Positions 24,231 to 45,829 of a DNA stretch of 64,000 nucleotides are shown one piece after another. Every line of letters begins with the position of its first letter. Within the stretch, counting starts at the first letter, position 1. The notes under the pieces were generated by a model. That model was not told the origin of the DNA. It was given only the letters and a program-made list of their open reading frames with translations, and did not search any database. The translations under genes and the position numbers were made by a program. The stretch is from Unio delphinus (Eukaryota; Mollusca; Bivalvia; Unionida; Unionidae): positions 1,886,001-1,950,000 of the forward strand of contig JAQISU010000170.1 in the NCBI GenBank assembly GCA_029339505.1, written 5' to 3'.

Positions 24231-25049
24231 TGGACAGACAATGGCGTCTTAGCTACTTATGTAATTTACGTTTCAGCAAAACACAAAACACGTACAATAT
24301 GTCTCTGCTTCAAGTTACCACACTGTGCTTCTCGGGACAGCAGCTGACAACTTTGACATTTACAACCCTGGATTTTCTTTTTCCACACTCAGCACATATA
24401 TAATTCACCACCGAGGTGTTGTTCGTGATTTTAGATACAGTGTCTGCAAAGCTTTATGTATTTGTTTTGTAAGATAAGCATCATGTTACTTCAATTTCAG
24501 TCAAAACATGTGATCTATGACGATGCAGGACTAACCATGATTACATCACCGACTACCTACTAAACATACTCAAGATTAGCTCGTGGTTGTCCAAAGGCCG
24601 AATTTCCTTGTCATCGGAATCCGATAAAATAAATACAAGCTGCGCTATCCACATGCTTAATTTGTGATACGTTATAAACACATGTTTTCTTGTAGCCTGA
24701 GATCTATTTACTGGAGTGAGATGGAGACATATGAAACAAAAATGTCTTGCATCGTTATTATCTATCTTGCTGTCTCAGGCGGCTCAGAACCTTCAAAATA
24801 ATTGTCTATGTTCATCACGCATCTTTCATCCCCTTGACCGTTTTGGCAGCGTATCTTTGGAACTAAACACTAGATAATGTTTCTAAGCCCTTTCTCCATG
24901 ATGTTATTGCTTAGCAGAGTTGTGTCCCTGGCAGCTGCAGACCGAGCGTTCGTTTTGTTTTTTCATCTACGCCACACCTTTTACATCTACGCCATACCTA
25001 AAAAGTTGCTAAGTACATACTTATATTGAATTTACGACGTTTTCACCCT

Positions 25050-25400
25050 CGGGCATGTGCAACTGTTTTATACCTGCGCTGCATGTTTCTTAATTACTCC
25101 TGGGGGGAAGGAATTAGAGCCATTTCCCTCTGGCATTTGTTTGCTCAGAGATCACTTCTTAATTATAGCCGTCAGATAGAGGGACTAATAACAGTTCCTT
25201 ACTACCTGAATCTAGGGGTTGAATGAGTGGGAATAGTTTTTCTAAGTAGTCCCTTCCACAGAGCGCTGACACCACCTGCAGTAAGCATTGGAAGCAATGA
25301 TATGAATCCGCCTTCTTTCTTAAGTAGCTCTACAGAAAAATTAAGTATGACACCATTACTGGCTACTCTTTCTTTCTCATTTTGTCATGATAGCATTTCG
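25050..25400 (-). pseudogene. Possible Polinton small capsid-like protein
   Basis: The minus strand reads LLKKEGGFISLLPMLTAGGV near 25340-25280, resembling the GGFLPLLPLL-type hydrophobic start of small glycine- and alanine-rich capsid-associated proteins of Polintons (adenovirus pX/mu-like). About 150 bp further down, a GKWL-stop-FLPP run could be the decayed GKGLYLPP tail of such proteins. Stops separate the two pieces. The position beside the integrase and on the same strand supports the reading, but the similarity is short and the call is tentative. Confidence 0.35.
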
Positions 25401-25479
25401 TCAGCATAAATTTCTTGCCGCCAGATGAAAACTATTGTGCGAAATCTTTGACAATATGTTGCTACCTCTACAAACTGCG

Positions 25480-25481
<2 letters not shown>

Positions 25482-25533
<52 letters not shown>
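25482..25533. repeat. AG microsatellite
   Basis: Pure AG run ending in a short poly-G tract. Confidence 0.95.
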
Positions 25534-25539
<6 letters not shown>

Positions 25540-25540
<1 letters not shown>

Positions 25541-27029
25541 CCTTTCTGATCGGCATGACCATGTAAAAGCTTTAAACAAAACGCTATACTAAAATATTGT
25601 GTTTTTATTATGTGCTTTGACTTTAACATAGGCTATGCAGTTATGTTTTCATTCGATATGTTTTGACATGTCAAAATGAAACAATTTCGTCTAGTTTTAT
25701 TTGCAATCCTATAATGACCAATTTATATATTTGCATGGTCTCTTGAAACATGAAGTACACTTCTGCGTAATATTTGCTAAGTTGTGTAAAAACAAAAAAA
25801 CACAATTCGACATCGTGATCATGATACACGCTGATATTGATTCTAACAGGGATACAAGTCAAACACTTGACTGATTCTGTCTTGACCAGTGTCACGCGTA
25901 ACACGTTGAAACGATACAAAAACATGTCCAGGCAACTCGCTGCATGGCAAGATAGCTACTCTCCAAGTTGTGGCACCATGTACGTGGCACCTTTATACAT
26001 ACGCATCTCGAAATAATGTTCAGATTAAATACAGAAAATGCAAGTTGTTTAGCTTTAAGGCGTAATAGATTGATTGTATCATCTGTCGCATCCACAGGGA
26101 ACACTTAGTGAGTCTGAATTGCCTATCATCCACCACAACAGAGCAATGGATATGCGTGCGTAACGCCTTAAACCCGGATGTTAACGCCTTTAAAATTGGA
26201 TATCTCCTGCCTCCAGTATTGTGACCATAGTGGATTCTCTGATCATGGCTTAGTCAAAGTCGCTAGATATTTGTAAAAACGGCGTCGGTGCCTTCAGTTA
26301 GCACATATTAGGCCGATCAATATTATGCACAATATTTTGCTGATTCAAGCGAACAATATTTTTTCAAAGATGCATACATTGTGCAGGACAACATCTAGCA
26401 TCAGCGATCGTCAGTAACCAGAAGTTTCTTCTGCCACATGTGTGTTGTCGCTGTCTGAATAAACTAACCCAGGTGATATCATTATATGAAGACGAATTCA
26501 TCATGTCAGATTTGTTTAAGTCACAATTTTATGTAAAATAACTATATCAACTATTAACAACAGCCACGACATTTTATGCAATCCATCAATTCGGGGTTGT
26601 GCACAATCGATGTATAATCATTCGCGGATTATGATTTTTGTGCAACAACAAAAATATAGTTGACTCAAATATTGGATACAAGTGAAAGCATGTATTGGGC
26701 AATCCCTGAGCGTTTTAGAAAAGCTTTCTCCAAAACCAAATACGTATAAAAGTACTTTTCTTGATATAAGACAACCTTTACATCTCATGATGATAAAAAT
26801 GTCTACGCTCTCAGGTTTTAAGCGAAAGTACGATGTGCCCTTTAAACCTTCAGATGACACCATAATCCCCATCAGCCCATACTAATCATGCATGCCAACT
26901 CTGGTAACGGTGCATTGTAGATAACATGAGATTCATTTCATAAAATAACAAAAACACATACAACAAATTTCACTAATTATAAGTTGATTTGATTAATATC
27001 AACATTTCAGCTTAATTTTAGAATACAGT
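25540..27029. other. No gene recognised
   Basis: Short open frames only. GATCATGGCTTAGTC near 26240 faintly recalls the SDH motif of LINE endonucleases but is too short to call. Confidence 0.4.
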
Positions 27030-28903
27030 ATAAGTCATGCAATGTTAATAATGCGACCATTTATGGACCTTATGGAGGTGTCGGGGTACTTTATCGTAGA
27101 TCTCTCGCAAGTATTATCGAAGTACAACATTTCGATGATCCCAGATTAATAGGTATTACTATCCATACGGGGGATTCCTACATGCTTTTTATAGATACAT
27201 ATTTACCTTGCGATCTTGCGGAAAAGTTTGGAGAATTTGTAGATTATTTGGGCAAAATTAATTCTATTGTAGAAAATGCTAATACGCTAAATGCTTATGT
27301 AGTAGGAGATTGGAATGCTAATACGCTCCAATCCACTTCCTTTGGAGATGAGCTTCGCCTATTTTGTGACGAATATGGTTATATCATATCGGACTTAAAA
27401 TTAATTGTAGACTACACAACTAATTTTACTTACGTCAGTGATTCACACAATGCAGTGTCTTGGTTGGATCATTGTATCTCTACACAGTCTGCTCATTCCG
27501 CTATAAGTGATATGAGAATACTTCATACCCTAGTAGGGTCCGACCATCATCCTACTTTAATGACTATTAAGACTGAATTGCTTCCCAAATTTGATTCATG
27601 CCCCAATGAACTCTTAAACTTGAAATACAACATCAGTTGGTCAGACCTTACTGCTGACGAAAAACTGAATTATACTCTGACTTCTGCATTCCTATTAAAC
27701 AAGATTGAGATCCCACATTGTGTCGCGATCTGTAATGACCACGGCTGCACTTACCAGGTGCATATGAAATAGATAAATGAATTATACACTGATATAGCAA
27801 AAGCCTTGACTAGTAAATCCAAACGTAGTCACCGGATTATACCAGGTTGGAATGACTGTGTCAAAGAATTACATGATTTCGCACGAAATGCTTACCTTAT
27901 GTGGGGTGATAACGGTAAACCTCGTCACGGCCATCTTAGTAATCAAATGCGTCAAACAAGAGCACAAGTTAAGTATGCTCTTAGATTATGTAAGAAGGAG
28001 GAAGTTACACACAGAGCAGACTCGCTAGCACAAAGATTTGAAAATGTCGACCAACGTGAATTTCGGAAGCATGTTAAACAACATACCACCACAACTTCCA
28101 ATAAATTACCAATTTGCATTGATGGGAACCATGGTCAGAATAATATATGCAACATGTGGAGAAATCATTTTGAAGACTTACTTAATAGTGTAAAAAATGA
28201 ATCGAATAAAAAGTATGTACTTTCAGCATTGAATGCACCTTCTGCTCGTATTGAAGTAATCACATTATCTGAGATCCAACGTGCTATAGCAAGACAAAAA
28301 GGTGGTAAATGTCCAGGTTCAAATTTATTATATGTGGAACATTTAAAATTTTCAGATACTAGACTTCATGTGTTATTGATGATTTTATTTAACTGTATGT
28401 TTGTGCATAACTTTGTACCAGATGATTTCACAAAAGTTACCATTATACCGCTACTAAAAAGCAAAATTGGTAACATAGCGGACAATAATAACTACAGACC
28501 TATAGCTGTTACGATTATTATTTCAAAAATATTTGAATGCATCATTCTGCAGAGATGTGAAGTTACAATCTCTGATAATCAGTTTGGTTTTAAAAAGCAG
28601 CATTCAACTGATTTATGCATATATGCTTTTAAGGAAGCTGTCAGCTATTATGTAGAACATGGCAGCCCAGTGTTTGCATGTTTTTAGACGCTACCAAGGC
28701 ATTTGATAGGGTCAATCACTGGATACTCTTTAAAAAGTTGATTGATATGAAAATACAGGTCTACATAGTTCATACTTTAGTTAACTGGTATGGGAAACAG
28801 TTGAATCGTGTGCGATCGGGAAGTGTAATATCCCGCGCTTTCAATGTAACCAATGGGGTGAGGGGGTGAGGCAGGGTTGAATTATTTTTCCCTTGTTATT
28901 CAA
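27030..28903 (+). mobile_element. Non-LTR retrotransposon (LINE), endonuclease plus partial reverse transcriptase
   Basis: A single plus-strand frame, broken by one TAG (27770-27772), runs from about 27030 to 28687. The apurinic-type endonuclease part has PYGGVGVLYRRS (near 27070), VVGDWNAN (27300-27325), SWLDHCIST and SDHHPTLM. The linker with IIPGWNDCVKELH and HFEDLLN leads to reverse transcriptase with the finger NNYRPIAVTIIISKIFE (28490-28540) and NQFGFKKQHST. At about 28680 the frame shifts by one, and motif A FLDATKAFDRVNHWILF continues from 28678. It stops near VRQG (28866-28877, followed by TGA) and a TA run, so the FADD catalytic box is absent. The layout suits CR1/Jockey-like clades, not assigned further. 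The copy is dead, truncated at both ends, and moderately young judging by few lesions. Confidence 0.85.
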
Positions 28904-28926
28904 TATATATATATATATATATATAT
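28903..28926. repeat. TA microsatellite at LINE 3' break
   Basis: A TA dinucleotide run immediately after the last recognisable LINE codons. Confidence 0.9.
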
Positions 28927-31130
28927 AACAAGTGATTTATGCACATGTGAATCCACATAGCTACTGGGGTTTCATATTGTTCTCTCCACCAAATATGGCG
29001 TGAATAATATATCTAAACTTATAAATATATATATGGTCATAAGAATTAAGATATTTTAATGTATCGAATTGTTATATCGTGATGTTTCCATGGGTTTACT
29101 ATTGGAGTTGAATTGGTACCGTTTAAAGTCTTTCTATATTGCACAGAATCGTATAAAGTTGGCTTTTACCAACAGTGAAGAAGAGTGCCCTGATTGATAA
29201 AGTTGATCAATGTTAGCACACTGTGCGAATCCGAAGACATGTTTTAACGTGTCAACGTTCAAGGGCAAATAAAATGGAATATATAGACAGCTCACGCCTT
29301 TTTCAGGTACTAGATCTCTCCAGTGTATTGTAGTATCAATAAATGGTGTGTTCACCACAAACGATCTTATTTAGATAATAAACGCACAAAACAAAACAAA
29401 TATAAATATTCAACAGATTATTATATGACTTCCAGGGTTGTAGGTGTTTGCTCACAAAATTAAGGGCTCAAAATGTTGAAATATAATAATTACCAATTTT
29501 GTGAACATTTGTTCGATAAAGCCTATTGAAATGATAATACTGGTTTCAGTGGTGTATTGCATTTAAAAATCGGCATAAATGTTCCATTTGTCCCAAATTA
29601 ATCTTGCACACACACAACAACAAAAACGAAAAAAAGTAAATATGTCTCAAAATTTGTTCATATGACGTACCGAAGTGGTAACGATATTTGTGCATCCAAT
29701 CAATGTTAGGAACCAGACCCTGGTTTGTGTTTATTGTACAATGATAAAATATGTTAGAAGCACAGTCTATAACCGGATGTTAAGTGAGTCGCATTTGTTG
29801 GCTGAGACGCAGTTTGTCGTTTTGAGCGACACAGTCTTGTGCAACCGGATGTCAATAGTGTGCGCTTTAATTGAAGGCGACAATGTGTGTCGTTTTGTAG
29901 CAACAAAGTGTGTCGTTGTGTTGGGTATACTATTACGCCATCTACATGACACAACCACTACAAAATGGATGATAATTTTATATTTCAAAATGATACATGT
30001 AATTGAGTAGGAAGTTCGATAATGCCAATCGGAATACTTAATTTCCAAAGGATAACAGACGGCTATGTTGATGACACAGTGACTGTGTCGTCAGCTAAAT
30101 CCCTTTATGGGAACTTTAATTTAATATAACAAGGAAATAAATGTTGAAGCAATATCAGAGAAACATTATAGTAGTCATTATGAGTACTGAATTTAATGTG
30201 TCGGTAGTAACTAGTCTATCTTATTATTAATGCTTGAAATTATCAGTTGGGATGACTAGAAACTATTGTTCTGTTGTTTGGACTTGAGACCTTTACTGGA
30301 GTCTAGTAGAACCACAACTGCCAAAACAGCAGATCTCACCCCTATATATAGGTTTTGGGAACACACTCGGGACAACGTTTTCACGAATATGACTAAATAT
30401 GGAAGAATTCGGAAAGATTAACTTGAGCGCCTCCTAGTGGAAAGCCGAGCGCCCAATACACACAGTACTAAACATGGCTCCCGATTTCTAAGGACAAAAA
30501 TAAAAATTATTTTACAAAAAATTATACACAGATTCACATTATTTGATAAAAAGTTTCATCACGCTGGTGACAATTATGAACTTACACGAGTATTACCTTA
30601 ATTCTGGAGAAAATTGGATACCAATTTCTCTTTCAAAATAGAAAGTAAGTGATTACAATTTACGATCCTATCATGTACCCTCTGGGCTTCAAACATCTTT
30701 ACCCAGATGATTAATATTTAAATAAATCATTTTTATATGATTTACATATTGTATCAGATTACTTTTTTGTACAATGGTCATATATAAAAGCTAATACCAC
30801 AGTTACTATTATTTGCATTGGAAACAGAGGTAAAACTTTACAACTTGAAGGGAATGTAAACAATAAAGATATTATAAATTCCCTCAAACATTATTGAAAT
30901 GTGCAATTGCACTTTAATAGAATATAAGTTGATAGGTAACCAAGATTTTTTTATTATCCCATTTAAAACCTTTCTAAGTGTTCAGCACCACAGATAATAT
31001 CAGAAAGTTATATTTCCCAATGAGCCAACAGCAGCCAAAATCGAGCTATATATACATAAGCAAGGTATGCACATGACCTATTTCATGCACCTGTGCTCTT
31101 CGAGTGTACAAGGGTTCCTCTATTTTGTAT
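28927..31130. other. No gene recognised
   Basis: Includes a GTCG/CGAC-rich stretch at 29770-29920 that supports long open frames on both strands without recognisable motifs. No feature is supported. Confidence 0.4.
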
Positions 31131-31560
31131 CACGGTACCAATTGTTTTCCATACACCTCAATGCTAATGTTTCGTGATATAAATACACTTTCCATCCTAG
31201 CTCAGCATGCATATCACACACTGTCATAGAGAACGAAGGTAGATTGTGAATTTGGCAAGAACAAAACCAGGTACTCATTTCATGTAAAAGAGATAACACT
31301 GCTGGAACTAGACAGGGATAAAAGCTGTCTAGACACAACAGACATATATTTTCACCCATGTGTGCCACATTTTAAAAAATCACAAAAATGCAAAATATGA
31401 TCTAGATATGAATTAACATAATCTCACCTGTTGCTAAGAGGCTTAATTGTTTTTCTAAGCCAAACAGAAAGTACAACTCTTACATAATACACCAATCACA
31501 ACTACAGTTGTTGTTTATTTCTGAATGCAATGTTCCCTACACCTTAAGCTCCGCCCACCT
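31131..31560 (+). repeat. Dispersed 430-bp repeat, copy 1
   Basis: Matches 33925-34320 in the same orientation. Landmarks are CTCAATGCTAATGTTT, TCACACACTGT-ATAGAGAAC, CCCATGTGTGCCACATTT, ATGAATTAACA and ACCTTAAGCTC. This copy has an extra stretch near 31318-31355. Confidence 0.85.
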
Positions 31561-33924
31561 GGGGGTTGTACAGTTGGTACCGTATAGCTCAGTATCGTAC
31601 ATGTAACAAGTGTACTTAGTCTCGCTTGTCAGAAACAATTTTATGCGGTACCAAGTTATGTCTTATATTTGAATGTAATGTTCTTTGAATTATTTTAGCT
31701 GTTGTTTCATATTTGTGCTTTAATACCAAACTAAATTTTGGGAATAAAATAAATTGTTTTAACCATGGATTGTGTTTTATTAATTTACTCATTGAATCAT
31801 ATTTTGTAATAAGTAGGTCAAAGGTCAATGAACCAAATCATATTTCCTTCTTGTTCGTCAAATAGAACAATTCACCTCAAATAAAAGGCTTATATTTGTA
31901 TGGTAGATGCAGATCTTAAAATCAGAGACAGATGGACATGACCCAATCTTATTATAAAGTATAAGCTTCGACCACTTTACACTATCTGCAGATACGTGAG
32001 GTCACTAACCCCCAGTCGTCAAACGACAAAGGTCAACCTACCCGTCATCTTTGTCACACAAATATAAAGCATCCACCATTTGTGTAGTGAATACAATTCA
32101 TGCAACAAGACAGTCTGACACCAAATATTATAGATCACAGCTTCAAAGTGGTTATGTTGGATTTGGGGTGAAACTTGGGTAATAAAATACAGAAAAATGC
32201 CAAAGATTAACAATATCTATAGTGAGTCCAGTTGAGTTAAAACCAGGAGGAGAGTGTTTATCTAAATGGGATATGTAGCTTATGACAAAGGACATAAAGG
32301 AGACAACAGCAGCAATGAGAAAAATGAGAGGTGAATGTTTGATGATCTTACTTTGGACAATATTTGGAGGCAGTGCTCCATATTTCGAAGAACAGTTCAA
32401 ATGCACCTGTGCTATAATATCTCTTCCCGAGACAAACATTTCAGGTGAAGTGTTGTTCATTTCCATCTAATATAAAAAGGTGAATAATGTAGCTAATATT
32501 GATGCATATAATTTATATCTATTCTATATAAGAAATTAACAATAATGGGCTTCAGTTAGGCCGAAAATACCTAAATCTAACAAAACATACTTTATCAGTT
32601 TTTAAACTTGTGAACTTTACTATGAAATCTTATTAAATTACTTTTAGTTACATTTGCAACAAGACTGAGGGCTAATAAAATACGTCAGAAATCTCTTTAT
32701 TTTCATAACCAATCACTGAAAATGTGTGTTTATTTCCTGAAATCTTATGTCTGATGTAAGGGAGGTCACTGAATGATATACATAAGGTGTGATATTTTAT
32801 ATTTCCTCTAATATCTTCCCCATGTAATATAGATGAGTTATGAACACGTGTATTAACTGCAATGAAATTAAATTATCCAACAGTACATTACTGATAAAGT
32901 GAGAACCTAACATTCAGGCTTCTATATGTAGTAGTAACCTCAAAGGTGATGTAATTTCATTTTGTGACATAGAGCGGCTGTTACATATCACATAGTTAAT
33001 GTTCTCTACAATGCCGACATGTTGAGTGCAGCTTTCCATAAACATTCAGATATTAACCGATGTCAATTTGGATTTTTGCGACTGGATGCAAAGTTTGAAG
33101 AACAGCGTGAACTTGAATGGAACGAGCAGGCAATGTGACTAAATCGGTTATCTCTCAGTAACGTTGGACCTAATGTGGATATTTTACAGGACAGCTGGAC
33201 AGAATTCAATAGAATTAATTGAAAGTCAATAGTAGATTATAATTGGGCTTATACAAGTGGTAATGGGACATGCTCACTTAAAGAAACTGCTGTTGCCTGT
33301 TGGAATTCCCTGTTGCTTCAACAAAAGGAAATGCAAGAGAACTTAACAAAATAAACAATGAACATGAACAATTTCAAGGCAGGAAAGTGTACCAAAATTG
33401 ACCATTAGAACAGGACAAGTAAATAAAAGTAGGAAGAAATACCATTTCTTTAATAAATTACCTACATTACTCATATCATAATAGTATATGTGATATATCT
33501 TATCTATCTACAAATCGACCTATACTGGTCTCTATCCTGGTCTTCGCCATTCTTTTCATGAACAGGATTGTTGGAGTTTATTTTCTATATGATTTGTCAT
33601 ATTCTGAAAGTTTAATAGTCATTATTTGGCCAAACTAAATTATAGTAGATTTACATAATTTAGTTTGTTGCATGTATGCTAATTTTGTAGCTGACTACAA
33701 AGACGTAAAGGCATTAGTTCATATATGTTCTAGTTACAAAAGCCCCCATCAGAAGCCAATTTGTGCTATTTTATGAAGATTTCATACATCTTATTCCTAA
33801 AAGACTGTCAATATTTGACCAAAAATATTCAGCATCCATTTATCTTCTTACATCAGTCTTATACAGTTCATAAATGCCACCCATATTATGCGTTTCTATG
33901 ATGCAATGTATAGCTGTTCTTCCC
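31561..33924. other. No gene recognised
   Basis: A 104-codon minus frame at 32152-32466 contains a hydrophobic segment but no recognisable domain or splice context. The rest is AT-rich and featureless. Confidence 0.4.
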
Positions 33925-34320
33925 TATAGGTATCACAGTACCAATTGGTTTTCATAGCCCTCAATGCTAATGTTTTGTGAAGTAAATACACTTTCCGACC
34001 TACTTCATCATGCATGTCACACACTGTTATAGAGAACAATGTTAGATTGCCATTTTGACAAGGACAAAAACATGAACTCATTTGCATTTAAGAGAGATAA
34101 CTCTGCTGGAACCAGACAGGACCCATGTGTGCCACATTTAAAAAAATCATAAAAATTTAAAATATTAGCTAGATATGAATTAACAGAATCTCACATGTTG
34201 CCAAGAGGCTTAACATTCTGAAGCCTAACAAAGACTACAACTCTTACATAATGCAACCATCACAGCTAGCGTTGCTGTTTATTTCGGAATTTTCCTTACA
34301 CCTTAAGCTCTGCCCGTTAT
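33925..34320 (+). repeat. Dispersed 430-bp repeat, copy 2
   Basis: Second copy of the block at 31131-31560, about 2.8 kb downstream, diverged by substitutions and small indels. No terminal repeat or coding is visible. Confidence 0.85.
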
Positions 34321-35692
34321 ACGATATAGAGTTTTATCTGTACGCTTAACTGTAGATACTGGTTCTTGCTAATATTACAACAGGATAAAGTTCTGTCTTA
34401 TATGGCTAACGACGCTAATGATCTGGAAGAATGTGAACCAGTCTTAAAATGGGTGAATATAAAATAGAGCATATGGAATCACAGTTAGTATTTCCAGTTC
34501 AGTACCCAAGAATATAGTTCTAGTCTATTTGTACAACATTTTTCTTCTCTCGTTTAAAAGAATGGTTATATTTCTACTAATTCTAATTGCTTATTCTTGA
34601 GCTAAGAGAGTGGTTGTTTACATGTATTTCAGCGACAGTGCACAGTGAGTAATAAGGCCTTGGTGATGATCCAGAAGTGAAATCAGTGTTCTATTTACAT
34701 GTTGTTCTGTTTACAGTGCAGCCTCTCAAAACAGTGTCGGTGAACCTTTGACAAAAATTTCACCGTGCAGTCACATTTTAAGGTATATTAGATTAACATA
34801 CGATTTATATTGATTTTAACAGAGTGGAACGGTCAGTACTGAGAAATAAATGTAGAGATCATTATAGTAAAAATAATTGTGATGTATGTCCAAATATGGG
34901 TTTGACTGATAGGTGTTGGTTGATAAAGAAAGTGTTGATTTTGTGAAGATAATATTTTGAGAGTCCATCTTACTTTTAACTGAAACAAGAGAGCTAATTT
35001 CAGTCATTTTACTGTCCTGAATTTAGAAAACCCGTTACTGAAAGTATCACCTGGTTCATTGGTGCTGAATAGATAACGTGTTTGAAACACGTGCAGATGT
35101 TCAAAATTGCCTGTCCCATACTGTGTCTGTACTATTAAATATACTGAACTTTGAATCCTACACGGATGATCATAGGCAGTCGAGCCAAAATCGACTAGTC
35201 TTTACTGTTAATAAATGCATCTTATAAGAAGTTGAATGAAGTTAAGAATCTGTTTCTCAAGCCCTAGTGGTTTGAGGTCTCTCTATCAAGTAGTCGATGT
35301 GCGGAAACCAGTTTTCCATGTACTTAAAATTACTTTTAAGTAGTGCTTATTTCCTAGCAGATGTTTGCCCTCCCAATTAGTGAAGTCAAAAGGTACTTCA
35401 GACTACTTCACATCTAAATTCAAACACAATTAGGTAAAAACTTTATTAAATATTCACCTTACATTCACTACCGAATGCTAGATTTACATGTGATTCTTCG
35501 GTGATATTCTCGGGTGGTAACTTAAATTTGCATAGCAACAAGATGCAAACCTAACATGTGTATTTCCATCTCAACTCGTCCCAGGACAATTCTCAATAAA
35601 CCTTGAAATCGATTCATTGATGTTTTGTCTCGTGTTTGGGACGATATAAATCATGGTATTCGTAGAGGTGGCAATTGTCTACCCTTCCCATG
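34321..35692. other. No gene recognised
   Basis: AT-rich sequence with nothing supported. Confidence 0.4.
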
Positions 35693-35705
35693 GTATGTAT
35701 GTATG

Positions 35706-35739
<34 letters not shown>

Positions 35740-35848
35740 TGTATGTATGTATGTATGTATGTATGTATGTATGTATGTATGTATGTATGTATGTATTGTA
35801 TTGTATTGTATTGTATTGTATTGTATTGCATTGTATTGTATTGTATGT
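35693..35848. repeat. GTAT array joined to TTGTA pentamer array
   Basis: About 25 GTAT units pass directly into about ten TTGTA units. Tyrosine/cysteine/valine-rich open frames across it are artefacts. Confidence 0.95.
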
Positions 35849-36331
35849 ATGGTAAATCTTCAAAACTGCAAAAAGACTGAATTCGCACTCGCTCCTGCCA
35901 GCAAAATTTATTGCGGACGCTCATGAATACAAAATACTTTGGTTTGGAGGTTTGTCTCTACACTTGACCGGATTGTTTGTCATCTTTGCATTTATTTTAA
36001 GATTTGTCCTAGTTTACCCCTTAGCAGATTTGTCAAGAGAACAAACATGTGCTACGTCTTCACACGATTGTCCCTGAATATCATATCTTCCATGAGATAA
36101 TGGACTTCGAGTTCAAAACTTTGAAATGACACCCAGTCAACAACCAGGTCAGTTAAGAAGTTGCCTAGCAATGACCATGTACATATGAATGTTTCGCGTA
36201 TTCACGTGGTGCACCATGTGTGTCCTAGGTTTTTATCAATCAGGTCATTTTAATACAAGTGTACAGACTTTCAATACTACATTTTGCCGATTTTTATTTC
36301 AGACTATTCCTACCGTTAAGCTATTGTAAAT

Positions 36332-45308
<8,977 letters not shown>

Positions 45309-45518
45309 TTTGGTTCTCAAAAATATTAAAATACTTTAAAGTGAAATCCTTCAATAATATAGTTTTATATCAAAAGATAGCAATTAACAGTTCTACAGTT
45401 AAATATGTAATGAGGATGGTCAATCATTTACATTAATGCGTAAGCCACCGTATCATAGAAATTAAACGTTGGTGATTTCAAGAGTTGTGTATACCATTAT
45501 TAATTTGAAAAAATCTAT

Positions 45519-45519
45519 G

Positions 45520-45576
<57 letters not shown>

Positions 45577-45577
45577 A
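45519..45577. repeat. ATT microsatellite
   Basis: Uninterrupted TTA/ATT run downstream of the VCBS stop. Confidence 0.95.
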
Positions 45578-45807
45578 AAATGTTTTTAAAATGCTCTACT
45601 TCTTTCCGGTAATTTACGTTAATATCTTAATGTCATTCAAGACAGATGAACAGTCCTTAGAATTGAACGAGTTACCTCCCATGTATTGGTGTTCATTCGC
45701 ATCAATTCGTTCCTTTGACTCAAGATGACTACACATTCTGTATATGTTTTCAATCAAATTGTTCAGTTCATTTCCTCAACTCATGTCCAAACTTGTCAAA
45801 GATTCAT

Positions 45808-45813
45808 AATAAA
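45808..45813 (+). terminator. Candidate poly(A) signal of the VCBS gene
   Basis: AATAAA 500 bp past the stop codon. An ATTAAA at 45325-45330 is also possible but very close to the stop. Confidence 0.3.
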
Positions 45814-45829
45814 ATTAAACTTTATTTCG

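Larger units (their letters stand above)
20450..25409 (-). mobile_element. Decayed Polinton/Maverick element (replication and integration module)
   Basis: Polymerase, integrase and a possible small capsid gene occur in order on one strand, all broken by frameshifts and stops. Polintons are large self-synthesising DNA transposons related to adintoviruses; they encode a protein-primed PolB, a retroviral-type integrase and capsid genes. No terminal inverted repeats or target duplication were found, so the ends are arbitrary. A SINE (21003-21172) and a hAT MITE (23185-23433) have landed inside. Between the recognised pieces are stretches at 22030-23180, 23440-23790 and 24230-25050 where I see only scraps, including a Cys-rich stretch near 24330-24450 on minus (CAECGKRKSR) that may be a zinc ribbon. 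Confidence 0.65.

Noticed and set aside
24057..24347. Plus-strand 96-codon frame
   Set aside because: Antisense shadow of the Polinton integrase relic.
25026..25409. Plus-strand frames of 66 and 60 codons in one register
   Set aside because: Possible antisense of the small capsid-like relic; no motif on plus.
29675..30048. 111- and 93-codon frames on opposite strands
   Set aside because: Open on both strands because of GTCG/CGAC-rich composition; no domain, signal or splice evidence.
35625..35926. Five overlapping frames of 70-83 codons
   Set aside because: Translations of GTAT and TTGTA arrays.
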